Source of the DNA: Melastoma dodecandrum
Lineage: Eukaryota; Streptophyta; Magnoliopsida; Myrtales; Melastomataceae
Reading direction: 5' to 3'
Assembly (NCBI GenBank): GCA_029817715.1
Contig: JARUPY010000365.1
Location: forward strand, 588,001 to 652,000
Length of the DNA stretch: 64,000 bases
Shown: one piece after another, positions 23,516-35,017 of the stretch
Layout of the letters: each line of letters begins with the position of its first letter
Numbering within the stretch: position 1 is the first letter of the stretch
Program-made: the position numbers and the translations under genes
Notes under the pieces: model-generated
Told to the model about the DNA's origin: nothing
Database searches by the model: none
What the model saw: only the letters and a program-made list of their open reading frames with translations

Positions 23516-26500
23516 ATTATAAATCATTTGTCAGGAAATGACTGCTTCTTCGGGTCTGGCAGCTTGTAAATCCGCGATGCTCATGGAAACTTCTTGGTGA
23601 TGGATGATTAGATCTTGTTTTTACTCCAGCAACTTTTCGAACCTTAACTCGAGTTGCTGTTGGGCATCAATTCTCACGAAGATATTCCTCAACTTTCTGC
23701 TTTGATGCCTTGGCTTGTTCATACTCCGCCCAAGACCAACAAAATGAAGTCTTCAAAATGCGACTGGGCTTGATAGAAGAAACAGAGGGACGTTCGGGTG
23801 AGCTTCGGCTGTCCTTATCATGTCCGCCAATCGAATCAGGTGTGTTTCTGATACTTGACCATTGTCAAGGATGTTTAGCATCTCCTGAACTAAATCCATT
23901 ATCCTAAGGTTCGAACTCTCGATGACGTCGACAGTGATAGGTCGATCTTGGTCAGTGGCCCTCAAAGGGATCTGGGTCGAATGTGACACAGAGGCCATCG
24001 TCTCTTGGGGAACAGTCGATTTTGTTTCTGGTTGTAGGTCATCCCCTAATGTTGGAAGAATGGCGGTTGGGGATGACCGTGCAACTTCAGCCTAAAATGA
24101 AAAATGTGAAAATGAATTGATATTGGACTCAGGGTTGCCAGAAGGTTACTTGAAAATCAAGGAATTTACCTGAACAAAGTTCATCGCCCCGTCAACTTTA
24201 CTTGGCGTTGTTTGTTTAGGCTTTTGTCAAACTGTCTCGCCACGTCATGACCAACAAGCTCTTCATCTGGAGTCTGTGTAGAAACATTTTCATCTCCTGG
24301 TTGAACTGGTTCATCTGAGGACTCCGTGGAAGTAGAGTCGAGGAGTTGAGTCATTTAGCAAGCGCTGGCAGGTCATTTCAACTAACAGAAAACAGAGACG
24401 GGTTATGATTAAGGATAATCAGGATGACAGGATGGATATTAAGTGTGGATGACTTTCTCGATTGTTAGTTGTAGTAAGCTGGGAGACTTGTGTTGAGTCT
24501 TGCCGGTCACCTACGTCAAACTGGATCCTGATGATTGTCTGGATCGAATGGATTCTCTTCATTTAAGTCCTGATAACCAACAGCGTCAATTAGATTTTCC
24601 TCACCCATCTGGGAAGGATGAGATGCCTCAGGTGAATGAGTAACACCAACCTGAAACATGTAATTGATTAGTTAAGAGGAAGTAATTGAAAAATGTAAAA
24701 TGTCACTAGGAAAGCAGAGTGGGTTTACGTCCTCGGCAGGGATATTCTCTTGCAGTCGTTGATGGAGGTTCCTCAGTCGGCACTGAGCCTTGCCTGCTGT
24801 CATCTCCATTGTGAATTGGTTCGCTGCTATGGAAGGCTCAGGCGCAACTGGTCGAGATGTTTTCCTTTTTTTGGATGAAGGGGCTTCCTTGTAGTTTCCC
24901 TTGGTTCATCTTCTTCTTCCTTCTCTTCTCTTTATAGTGAGGATGACAACGCCGATCCTCATTTTGCTTCGATCTTTTCCCAAATGGTCTAGCAAATTTT
25001 CCTGCATAAGGTGATACGTAATCAGTCGAATAAGGTTTAGCAGTCGAGAGAAATGAAATAATGAAAGGAGATAAAATCATACCGGTCATCGGAGCTTTTT
25101 CTGGCCTGGATAAGAGTGTCGATGAAACCATCAGGAAGAGTACATGCCTCTGTGACCTTGTTGGGGAAGGTGATCTTGGTTTTTATTTTTTTGAAGGTGT
25201 GCTCCCATATCGTGTCAAACGAGCAAGATGTAGATACTCGGTGCTCGTTTGTGATAAAAGAGACTTTCTTCACAAGGGATTTAATAGTGCCAAGAAACTG
25301 CAATGTAGAAGATACATTGTAAGCTGAATGTAGAAGATACATTTGAAAGATTGTAGTCGATTCCCTTCTTCTCATGAGTAAAGTCGACGATTCTACGAGA
25401 AGTTAGAGGGCTATTTTATGATAGGAAGAATGGGAGTGCATGGCTTTGTACAAATCCCAATTGACGTGCACAAAATTGGGTGTTATATGCTAAGACTATA
25501 TAGTCCCTTGCCTTGTATGCAATGAGGGGGACAAAATCCCAGAAACTGGTCTGATTCTGCTTAGAGTCGACACTGTGTCATCTCATGATTTTCTGCAAAT
25601 ATATTCCACTTGACCTTATTCATTCAGCAGTCGATTGAGGAACGCGACGCTATTTCTTTGATCCAATCTTCATAAGTGATATTTTTCACAATCTCCTGTA
25701 AAGAAATAAGTCGGGACTCTGTTGATGCTCCGTTTGAATTTGTTGCAAAGCTTTGAAAAGTAAAGATGCATCCACGCATACATCAGCCACTAAGGACCTT
25801 TGACGGGCTTTGATGGGAAATGACTGGCAAGCAAAGCCGATTTTGATGCGCCCTTCCAGTCACACTTGTGTTTTCGACACTTTAATTGTGTATAAGAGAC
25901 AAAGAAGGAAAGGGGCGAATGCCGCCGGTATCCGTACATGGACAATGCAGTTGGCTAAAGGGGATGACATCTTCGCCGATTGTTTCCTGGACTGCAGCGG
26001 TATAAATTCATATTCTTCTAACTCCTCCCATTCTCCTGAAGGCTTGCAGATGTTTTGCAATAACATCTTTTATGTCTTGACGGTTGGAATTCTAAATTGC
26101 CATTTCCTTCAACGAGTGAAGGTTTTGGGGCATTGTTGTAGAATTGCTTGGGAGGCATCTTTCGAAGTTTGAGCGATTTGTCTGAGTTCAAAGGATATGG
26201 ATGCAGAAATCTGGCCCCCGAAGAAGTGTCGAGGAGAGTCTTGAGTTCTGGATGATTTCACGAAACTTGTTGAATTAAGGCAGTGGCTGATAACAATATA
26301 TAGGCAGAGTCTTGAATTTTAATAAGTACATTATTACTTAAAAAAATTTAATACATTTAAGACAAATTTAGTACTTTATTACAAAAACACAAGGTTACAA
26401 CATAGTACATTATTGGTACATTATGCGCAAATTTTAAAAAAAAAATTCGTGCTTTACAAATGTACTAATATTTTACCAAGTCAATCCCCAATACTATTTT

Positions 26501-26728
26501 GTACATTATTAAATTTTTACGGTATCAATTTAGTTAAAAAAATACTTAATGGAATTAGTAAAATGTCGTACTAATAATGTCAACAGTCCAATACTAATGC
26601 AATCTCTCCACAGGCGCAGTAAGTAAATTATCATTCATTGTTTGTTCCGATGTCCACTGTTTATTTTCAATAACTTACTTGATCACGATCCGAATATAAG
26701 ATCGCCGCCACATATTTTTTCCTAGTAA
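23516..26728 (-). other. Unrecognised degenerate region, possible broken gene on minus strand
   Basis: No family was recognised. On the minus strand several stretches look protein-like. 23753-23998 reads IMDLVQEMLNILDNGQVSET. Downstream of it is a coiled-coil-like EYEQAKASKQKVEEYL segment (about 23690-23740), interrupted by stops. Others are at 25037-25375 (TFPNKVTEACTLPDGF) and 25860-26066. Splice-like signals occur between them (for example around 24090 and 24720). This could be the remains of a multi-exon or transposon-derived gene. 26280-26640 is very AT-rich with many GTACATTATT-type words but no clear inverted repeat. Confidence 0.3.
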
Positions 26729-27693
26729 AACATGTCTTCTATCTGCTTCAATATTGCATCGATCTCATATGAGTCCATCAGTGGCGGCCAAGTGCAGTCC
26801 TCAGAAGAGTCATCCTTGTCCTCCTGTATTTGGCTCCACAAAGCTCTCATTATTCTTCTTTTGCTACTTACGTCAAACTCCTCTCCAGGCCACCCTTGGA
26901 CAGTGGAAGAATAGTAAAAGGAGTGTCTTTGTGCATGTCCATGTCAGCCTCGGCGGTCAGAAGCTTGTATTGGGGACTCTTTGTACAAGAAAAATTCCCC
27001 AGCTGTCTTTTGATTTGGTGTTTGACAAGGAGTTCGAGTTGTCACACAACTGGACGAGTGGAAGTGTTTACTTTTGTGGTTATTTCTCTCCTGTCCAAGA
27101 TGAATATCCTTTGTTTTGTTATTTATTTTTTTCAAGTATATATATATAGTGTAGCTATTTTTGACTACTTTCCCCCCTACCATAAAACCTTTTTTCTTTT
27201 CTTTAATTCTTCTGTCGTTGTCCCCTCTCGGCACGGATGACTTCTCTGAGGAAGGTGGTGAGGATACCGACCAAGCCCTTGATTTATTTATTTTTTTTGT
27301 TCTTTGTTGGAATCTGATATCATCATCATTCTGATATGCTGCAGAATCCAAAAGTAAGGAGGAGGGCGAACTGGAACTTCCAGCCGAGAATGGTACCGGA
27401 GTCAAGCAATCGTAGTAAAAGTTGAATATTTTCGGATGATCAGATCAGACACAATTGAATTCCCACCTGAGAGAGATGCAACAGTTTCCCCTCTGTGTCA
27501 ACTTTTAAAGGCTTTCCGGCCTTCACCTCGACTCCTGTAAGGAGAGACATTAAATGAACGAACAAAACCAGGATTGAGAAGCTCAGAGAGTCGAAAGCAG
27601 CAGTTAATTTCTACTTATCTCGTCAGACCAAGGCACATCATCATTACAACATCATTGTATTAATAACAAGCACCAACTAAACAAAAACAAAAA

Positions 27694-27827
27694 GGCAAAA
27701 TATCGATTTTTGGCCCCAAGTATTGGCAAACTTTTCGATTTTGCAAATCGTTTAAAAATTTTTCAATTTGGCCTTAAATCGATGACACTTTTGTATGAGG
27801 CCTTATTTGTGACGGACGTTAGATTTT
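27694..27827 (+). repeat. Left terminal inverted repeat of Pack element
   Basis: 134 bp, reverse complement of 28720-28853 except for two substitutions. Confidence 0.92.
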
Positions 27828-27855
27828 CGCGACGTGTCAATTAGCCTCCGTTACC

Positions 27856-28614
27856 TTAGCCTACATGGCGTCCTTGTTGGCCTACGTGGCAAGCGCTGGG
27901 ATCAACAGGCATAGAATGCATCGAGGAAGGAAGCTCCCGCACCCTATACTCCCAAGAGAACACATTTACATTGCCACTGCCAACCACATCATTGCCACCG
28001 TCCTTGGACGAGCTCTCACTGACCGAACTGATCCCCAGCATCAGATTCGCACCATCCCCCCATAACCTCGAAAAATTGACAGGATGCGCGAGGACCGGCT
28101 CGTAAGGCCTGTCCTCGCTGCCGGACTTCTGCACCCTAACCTCCAACTCCTTGGAACTAGCATCATAATCAACCCAAGATCTAAGCTTTTCGCCGCCACC
28201 GATCGCCAACCCGACGGACCCGAGATCCCGAACCACGGAAGGATCGACACTCCCGACGCAGACCCCGACATTGTTGGCACGGGCATCGAACACGACCCCG
28301 ACGAGCCTCTCCTCCGAAGGGACGGGGTTTCCCGAACCGGGGCCGGATAAAGGAAGGAACTTTGAGGAGAAGAGGAGGATGGCAAGGTGGGTGTGGGTGG
28401 CGTTGGGGGAGAAGGAGAAGGCGATGTAGGAGGAAAGGGAGGTGCCGGGGGAGAGCTTGAAGGGTCGGGAAGTGACGAGGAGGTTGTGGGGCTGGAAGTA
28501 GGGGTTGGGGATCAGGGTTTGGTTGGAAGCGGAGAGCGAAGAAGGCAGGAGGAGGAGGGGCAGCAGCAGGTAAAGGGAAAGGGAAAGGGAAGAAAATATT
28601 AATGTCAATGCCAC
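27856..28614 (-). pseudogene. Captured legume-type (L-type) lectin gene fragment
   Basis: An open frame of about 250 codons inside the Pack element. After a hydrophobic signal-peptide-like start (SLSLYLLLPLLLL) it shows L-type lectin features: SSYIAFSFSP, VGVVFDARANNVGVCVGSVD, then LRSWVDYDASSKELEVRV and FSWEYRV. These strands form the concanavalin A-like sheet of plant lectins and lectin kinases. There is no kinase domain. The frame opens with GTG in transposon sequence; no ATG occurs until near the C-terminus, so the capture cut off the native start. The last residues (after MPVDP) are transposon sequence. It is GC-rich, unlike its AT-rich surroundings. The frame has stayed open, suggesting recent capture. 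Confidence 0.82.
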
Positions 28615-28719
28615 GTAAATAATTCACCACGTAAGTAATTCCTCCCACCAGGTAACTCCACGTAAGACAAAAAATATTAATGTCAATGCCACGTAAATAA
28701 TTCACCAACATTTCCGTCA

Positions 28720-28853
28720 AAAATCTAACGTCCGTCACAAATAAGGCCTCATACAAAAGTGTCATCGATTTAAGGCCAAATTGAAAAATTTTTAAACGAT
28801 TTGCAAAATCGAAAAGTTTGTCAATACTTCGGGCCAAAAATCGATATTTTGCC
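28720..28853 (-). repeat. Right terminal inverted repeat of Pack element
   Basis: 134 bp, reverse complement of 27694-27827. Confidence 0.92.
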
Positions 28854-29000
28854 AAAAAAATAAATAAAAACATGGATGAAAACTAATAATCCAACGAGCA
28901 CTGAGAATAAGAAAACCAAAGACGAGAGAGCCACAAATTACCCCAAAACTCCATTGGTGCCGCTGCCTGCGTAAGCTCCACTAGGGTTTAAAGGGGCTGC

Positions 29001-29040
29001 AGTATTTATAGACCGATTCTCCTAGGGTTTCACTATTTAG
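29001..29040 (-). promoter_or_regulatory. HD2-B core promoter, copy 2 of shared promoter module
   Basis: The minus-strand TATAAATA box (29002-29010) is embedded in sequence almost identical to the ATR3 upstream segment (TATTTATAGACCGAT on the plus strand). The site II part seen in the other two copies is missing here. Confidence 0.6.
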
Positions 29041-29582
29041 CTGTGTATATTTGGAAACAGAACGATTCCTGCACCAATGAAACATGGCAAGTCCGTATAT
29101 TTAGCCAGTTGAATCCCGCCTTTTGCGTCTCGTTCGAGCACGATGATAGCGCGATTCCCGTGCGGTACTTTTGTGTCTGTGCCGCCGCTCGTATTCCGAC
29201 CGTGGCAGAGGAAGAAGTTCCTTGAACCCACGTTCATCAACTTCTCGCCCCTGTTGAGACCTGATCGGACGCCCGAGTTAGCTCCCCAGGGATCATCAGG
29301 AATCATTTCTTTTCAAAATTCATGGGATTAATCGTGGGTTTTCTAGGCTGAACTGGGAGTAGTGGAGGTCGAACAACATCAGCCGGCGCCCTTCCTTGAC
29401 GTACTGCCCAACAGAGGCGGCGATCAAGTCTCCAACAGTTGACTCATCAAGTCTCCAACAGTTGACTCCGGTCTCATCACAACGTGCATGGCTCCTACAC
29501 TCCCCTGGATGGTCACGTTGAGGAGCAGCTTCGTGAGCAACCGAGGCTTCTCATCCTTGATCTCTACCCTCTCACCCCTTGG
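29037..29582 (-). pseudogene. At4g22758-like (DUF7054) pseudogene, copy 2
   Basis: Exon 2 (29037-29282) keeps NRGEKLMNVGSRNFFLCHGR, with an altered C-terminal end after a small deletion. Exon 1 survives only from about 29340 to 29582 with internal deletions and a local tandem duplication of AAGTCTCCAACAGTTGACTC near 29436-29470. It is cut at 29582, where CSLA-derived sequence begins, so the N-terminal third is absent. Confidence 0.87.
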
Positions 29583-29950
29583 CCTTACAACAAACCGCCC
29601 CCCGCCCCCCCGATATAAATATTTTTTTAATTAATAAAATTTTCCCAAATATCCACTCCACTGTCTACGTTAACGTGTGTTGTTGTCGGCAGAGGAGGAA
29701 ATTAAATGTCTATTGACGAGGATGTCTACTGACGAATGTCTATTGACGAGGATGCAAGAGATGTCACTGGACTACCACTTTACTGTTGAACAGGAAGTCG
29801 AATCCGCTACACATGCCTTCTTCGGCTTCAATGGTACAAATATATTGATTAACTAAATTGTTGGCGATTGGGTTTTTCTTTTTCTTTTTTGGATCCAATG
29901 AAATGGGGGAGTTGTATCAAGAAGGGGGATCTCGATGTTGTTGGGGCGGG
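29583..29950 (+). pseudogene. CSLA fragment: intron 3 piece, exon 4, start of intron 4
   Basis: Pieces of CSLA intron 3 (matching about 8301-8350 and 9205-9260) run into exon 4 (ends 29834; [26 protein letters not shown]) and then intron 4 to GATGTTGTTGGGG. There the match stops and the ATR3 3' flank starts. A small triplication of the TGTCTATTGACGAGGATG word and the loss of the exon 5' end mark it as a dead fragment. Confidence 0.88.
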
Positions 29951-30151
29951 CTTATATTATATGAAAAGAAAAGGGGCTTAAAAGAAACACGATTGAGTAA
30001 ATGGCATAAGAGTCCCAGCAAATTAATTTCCCGTTGATTAATTTACCAAGTACTGCGACTTCCGCGATCCCAGCCCTGAATTTGGAGGATAAATTCAGCT
30101 CTAGACTTTCTGAAGAAGATTGATCGATAACTGTTAAAACAATTGGGATTT

Positions 30152-33100
30152 TTAAGACCATGCTTCCACATGGTACCTCCCAGATTTCTCCAAGGACCGC
30201 AGCCATCTAACAGCACTCTCCTTGGGAACCTCCCCTTCTTTTGCAACTACATCCTCCAATGCAGACCAAACATCAGATGGCATCTTCGTGGATGATCCAG
30301 CTACGTAAACGGTGGCTCCAGAGTTCATCAGACTCCAGACCTGAGGACCATGCTCCCGCATCTTGTCCTGCACGTAGACTTTCCGTGGCTGGTCCCTTGA
30401 GAAGGCAACAAAAAACCCGCCTCCCTTCGATTCCGACAGAACCCCATCACTCTTCGCATGACTTAACCAGAAATCCTTGTATAGAAAATCGTTCTCTTCA
30501 TTCCTACAGCCGAAGAAGAACATCACGGGAGCGGTGGAAGTAGATTGACTCTGTAAGGCTCTTTCTTCTATGAAGCCCCGAAAGGGCGCACAACCAGTCC
30601 CAGGTCCAACAAGAATGAGGGGTAACGATGGAGGCGGTAGAGGAAGACAGCCTCTCTTAAACCATGCTGGAATGAGAGTCCCTGAAGATGCCACACGTAA
30701 CACATGAAAAGAAGAAAGTTTAGTCAAGTTTAACTATGTCCGAATTTACGAGTGCTCATCCATTAAAAAACCTTTGCTTGGGTCAAGATTGGCAAGCCAT
30801 GTTGAGCAGAGACCGGCACGCTTCCTCTTAAACGGTGTTGTCAACGAAACCACACTGACAGTCAGGTGGACTTGGTTAGGGTGAACAAGAGGAGAAGAGG
30901 AGATTGAGAAAGCCCTTGTTTTCAGAGGAGGTACCAATTGCACAAGCCATTCCAATGGCAATTGTACAGAAGGGAAGTCTTCCAAGACCTACGATCAAAA
31001 TGACAGAATAATAACATCCATACCCTCTCTGCATTAAATCAGAACCACATGCTCGGCATCTACTGATTCCACCGCCCACAAACAAAAGCTGATCGCTCAA
31101 CAAAAGATACCTCTAAGAATGTTCTCCGTTCCTTCTTGTTGTAATTGTACAAGTCATCCCTTCCTTCAGATGATGCAAAGTATTGAAGCCTTTCCTTTTC
31201 ATGCTGGGCCTCTGCGAAATAACTCATTACCTGCATTAAGTGTGAGCAACCTTGTCAGAACCAGGATAGTAAATGAATGTTCCCAGGGGATGAACATGCC
31301 ATTTAAAACAAAAAACAAATAAGTCATGGGAGATTTACAAACTGCCAACAAAAAAAGACTAATGTTTGAGTTTTATGAGCAAGAACTTAATGTAATAATA
31401 CTATCAGATTCACCAATTGCCTTGGAGCTTCTTAACAACTTGCCTCAAATACATAGCGCCTAGGTGACGCTGATGAAACATCCATAGCCAATTGAACAAA
31501 GTTCTTCAGCTTCATTGGCGCATTCGATGTGTTTTTACCATTAGCAAGAATATGATCCTTCTCTTCCCTGGAATGGACCTGAAAATCATGTCTTTGTAAA
31601 TTTGCAGAAACCAGAATACATCCATTTCAAACAAAAAAATAATAGTCAAACATATAACAAACAATAGCTACATTAGGGAAAAGAGATAAAAAGATGAATG
31701 GAAATGTAGGTCAAGTCCATGCTAATGCATTATTACGTTATGGACATACAGATGACTAACAAGATCGTCAATAAATTGCCAAAACAAGAAGACACACAAA
31801 AGGTTGAACATAAATGTGTTATAAGGAAGCCACAAGAGTTTATTTTGGTCATGCTACTAGGAAATGAAATCCTAGGATGCAAACTTATATTTCAAAACCA
31901 AATGTGAAGGTATTCATATTAAAATCTCCAATAATCAGTAGTTATTAATGCGTGCTCATTTCTACCTTTAGGATTAGTAGTTGAAAGGCCAAAATGAACT
32001 AACCGTTATCAGTAACTCCGGATCTAAATTACAACGTTCCAAGAAAGCATCCACAATAGCATGATTTTGACCAGGCAAAATCTCCAGGATATCCCCTGTT
32101 CTGTACGGTATAGCCTGAATATTGAAAAGATTTTAACTCAAGACTAGCATAAAATCAACATTATCCTCAAACAAATGAATACCACTTACGGTAGACGTGA
32201 ATTCAAACTCAAAATGTCGAACATCCTTTATAGAGGGACTCTTGGTCAAATGTTGATTTTTCACCTGCACAAAAAGGGAAAGAACATTAGAATTGAAGAA
32301 TTGAACGAGGGACTCATTCATTTTCAATTGTATGAAGATATATGCAGAGATAGGTACAGTAAAAAAAATTCCTTTCATCTTTACTCAAAGACAGTTTTAC
32401 AGACATCTTTTACTCAAGTCAGTTTCAATTCTCTATTCTCTCAAATGAGTTAATATGTTGCATTAGATAACATATAAATGATGAGTGCATTACCATAAGC
32501 AGGAATCCAAAATTTAAAATTTATACTAGTAGAACAAAAAAAAAAATACCATGTTAAGGAAGCAATCTGGCCTATATGTGCAACCAGAAAACCTTCCAGG
32601 AGACATACCACGAGCCTTCTGGATTTCATTCTCCCAATTCTGCAAAACTAACATAGAAACTAACATGTCATCCATTCCCTAATATAACAGATGAAATGTT
32701 CAGAATGAAACATTTCCCAGATACCCAAATTCTTCCAATGCACTATAGATTATTTATAGCCCACAGGAGTAAAAATCCCTGACCCACTCCAACTTTGATG
32801 TAGCAAATCAATATCTTTTCAGTTTCTCTTTATTCCAGAAAGGGCTCCCTGACCCACTCCAACTTTGATGTAGCAAATCAATATCTTTTCAGTTTCTCTT
32901 TATTCCAGAAAGGGCGACCGAGAACATAAGATGTGGATCTCATCTTTATCAAAGACCAACATTAAAATTCCTTCGAACAGTCATTAAAAACATGGGATGT
33001 AGATCTTAGAAAAGGCTTGAATGCAAAGTCTAACTGACAGTCATCAGAGGATTTTATCTATTTATATTTATTAAGGAGCTCTAAATATAACATATAAAGC

Positions 33101-35017
33101 AGCCGAGTCCGACTCTATAAAAGAATAGCTGAAAGTTCAGAGACTGCAATTCCAGAGAGGATTTCATCAAGAACAAAATCAGGAACTCCATCAATCTAGT
33201 GTTCAGTATGAATGTCATCATGTAATTCCATCTGTACACTCGTTTCCAGGTAATAAGTTATTCGGGAATGTACTAACCTGAGATGGTCGACGACTCTGAA
33301 TCCACCTCATTGACAGCATGGTATTTTATATGGTACTTTGGCTTGTCAACAAACTTTGTATCTAAAATCACAAAGTCTGGACCATTAGGAAAGAACTTTG
33401 GGTCCATTTGATTCAACACTCTCCACAAGGATGATAACCAAGGATCAAGAGCACCTTCATACCTAGAATTACAAATCAATACAATGATTACACAATTTAG
33501 CCTTCATAATCAATTGGCTCTTGTAATACAGCAGAACATCAAGACTACTGCCAGAGCTCTCAAAAGTGAAAGAAGATCATGATGACCGCACGGAAGCATG
33601 AGGAATGACATGATCTCAGAATATGATGCACAATAAAGTTTTACTTGACAATAACAAAGCATAACCAAACAAGGATGTTATTAAAGTTAATTAGCAAAAA
33701 CAGCTCAGATCAATTTGTGGCTTGTTAAAAAAATGCTTGAAATAATGAATTATGAAATGTAAAAATCAACAATATCTATAGAGAGAATTTTTGAATTTCG
33801 TCATTCAGGGTAATTGAAAGTTGTTTACAAATTCATGAAATGCCTGATTACAAATTTATCATTTACCAGTGTTTTCTTTTCCCGTTGGGGATATATGAAG
33901 CAAAGATGCATGAAGAAAAAAGAAGGCCAAGAATAGAATCGGAAAAGATCGTGAAACAAATGTCTCGGAACCAGAAACTGATGACCACGTCATACCCTGA
34001 AGGATGTTGATCATCGCCCAAGCCTCTTTCAATTACAGCCATTGCACCAAGGTCGTAAAGTCTTTTGTCCAGCTTTTTTGCCACAAACTGGAGAAGCGAC
34101 GTCCATAGTTTTCCATATAAAAGAGATATAAATTACAGTCGCATTAACTTATACAACAGTATAGTGAAGCCTCGATCAAGTGAGAAAGGAACCATAGTCA
34201 TATTTATACAATAAACTAAGGAGTCGGTAAATTAAAACAAATATGATGATAAGTCCAACAAAGATAACAATATATTGCATCATCTCAGATGCATAGACAA
34301 GGCCTCCTAAACATCACCAAGTCCAACATGTGGTCTAATGTGAAAAAGAAACACTGACAAAGCGATACACCTTATATATGGCGAACAATTCCAACAAGGA
34401 AACCATCCACGACAATCCATTCCACTAAAACACGATCCAGAATACACAAAACATAACTACACCCATCGAAATCAACATAAGAGGGGGGTAAGGAACAATG
34501 AAACTCACATTGTATTTCTGATAACAAGAATCGCCCAATCCAAAAACAGCATAATGAAGACGGTCGAGCCAACTCGGACTTAAATTCCTTTGCAGAAGGA
34601 ACCTCCAGAACACCTGATCAAGGAAAACAGCAAGGTCAACGACCGTACAGAGGAAGTGAACAGCCGTAATTACAAGCTCCTTACGATCCAACCTTCATGG
34701 AATCAGGCGTATCTCCCTGACCAGTCGTGGAAACAACGAATATCACAACGTCTTCGCATGGCAACAAACTCTGTACAAACAAACAGGAGCACGCATCCGA
34801 ACTCATTTTCTTTGCTTCAAACAACGCCCATCGGGGAGAGCAAAGTGGAACCCCCACAACTCACCGCATCGTATTGGTCGAGGGAGAAGAGAACGGCTTT
34901 GCAGCCACGGCGTTCAGATTCTCGGGATATACGCTCGGCGGCATCCAAGGCATTGCCAGTCTGCGTGGCGTACAGGATCGAAAGCTTCCTCATCTCACCT
35001 TCCTTTGACATCCGCAT
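30152..35017 (-). CDS. ATR3: NADPH-dependent diflavin oxidoreductase (ATR3/Tah18 type), intact
   Basis: A cytosolic reductase passing electrons from NADPH through FAD and FMN, in yeast and animals to the Dre2 Fe-S protein in cytosolic Fe-S assembly. Twelve exons, high to low: 34865-35017, 34693-34770, 34509-34613, 33996-34087, 33278-33462, 32550-32647, 32190-32264, 32004-32114, 31444-31578, 31111-31230, 30772-30988, 30152-30681. They give 632 residues, usual for the family. FMN domain: ILYATQTGNA, VVSTTGQGDTP, VFGLGDS. FAD domain: RAFSISSSP, and GLCSTWLA. NADPH domain: LILVGPGTGCAPFRGF, FFFGCRN, YVAGSSTKMP, ending EAWS. Intron 9 uses GC (GAG|GCAAGT). Intron 5 carries a 70-bp tandem duplication. 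ATGs at 35017 and 35011 are both possible starts. Confidence 0.93.
32776..32915. repeat. Perfect 70-bp tandem duplication in ATR3 intron 5
   Basis: Two adjacent identical copies beginning TCCCTGACCCACTCC, at 32776 and 32846. They are identical by eye, so the event is recent. Purely intronic. Confidence 0.92.

Larger units (their letters stand above)
27694..28853. mobile_element. Pack-type TIR element carrying a captured lectin gene
   Basis: A 1,160-bp element bounded by near-perfect 134-bp terminal inverted repeats (27694-27827 and 28720-28853; two mismatches seen). The termini read GGCAAAATATCGATTTTTGG. Long TIRs starting GG and a host gene fragment inside point to a Mutator-like Pack element, without transposase. 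The flanks are A-rich, so a 9-bp target duplication cannot be resolved. Near the right end a segment of about 36 bp (AATATTAATGTCAATGCC...) is directly repeated at 28592 and 28672. It sits in intron 1 of HD2-B. Confidence 0.88.
26729..28954 (-). pseudogene. HD2-type histone deacetylase copy B, internally inverted
   Basis: Exon 1 (28942-28954, MEFWG) and exon 2 (27467-27534, VEVKAGKPLKVDTEGKLLHL) are on the minus strand, as is a tail exon near 26729-26845 (DKDDSSEDCTWPPLMDSYEI). The middle of the gene is on the plus strand: exon 3 from 26889 (ATLGQWKNSKRSVFVHVHV, LSFDLVFDKEFELSHNW, VYFCGY), an acidic exon near 27233 (DDFSEEGGEDTDQA) and ESKSKEEGELELPAENG near 27346. A block of about 26850-27430 has therefore flipped inside the gene. 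Intron 1 also carries a Pack-type element (27694-28853). The key His (LLHLSQ) is retained, unlike in copy A, but a normal transcript cannot be spliced. Confidence 0.82.

Noticed and set aside
26280..26640. AT-rich stretch with many GTACATTATT-type words, considered as a MITE
   Set aside because: Both ends were compared as reverse complements and no terminal inverted repeat emerged.
28387..28602. Plus-strand Gly/Glu-rich ORF in the Pack element
   Set aside because: Antisense shadow of the captured lectin fragment.
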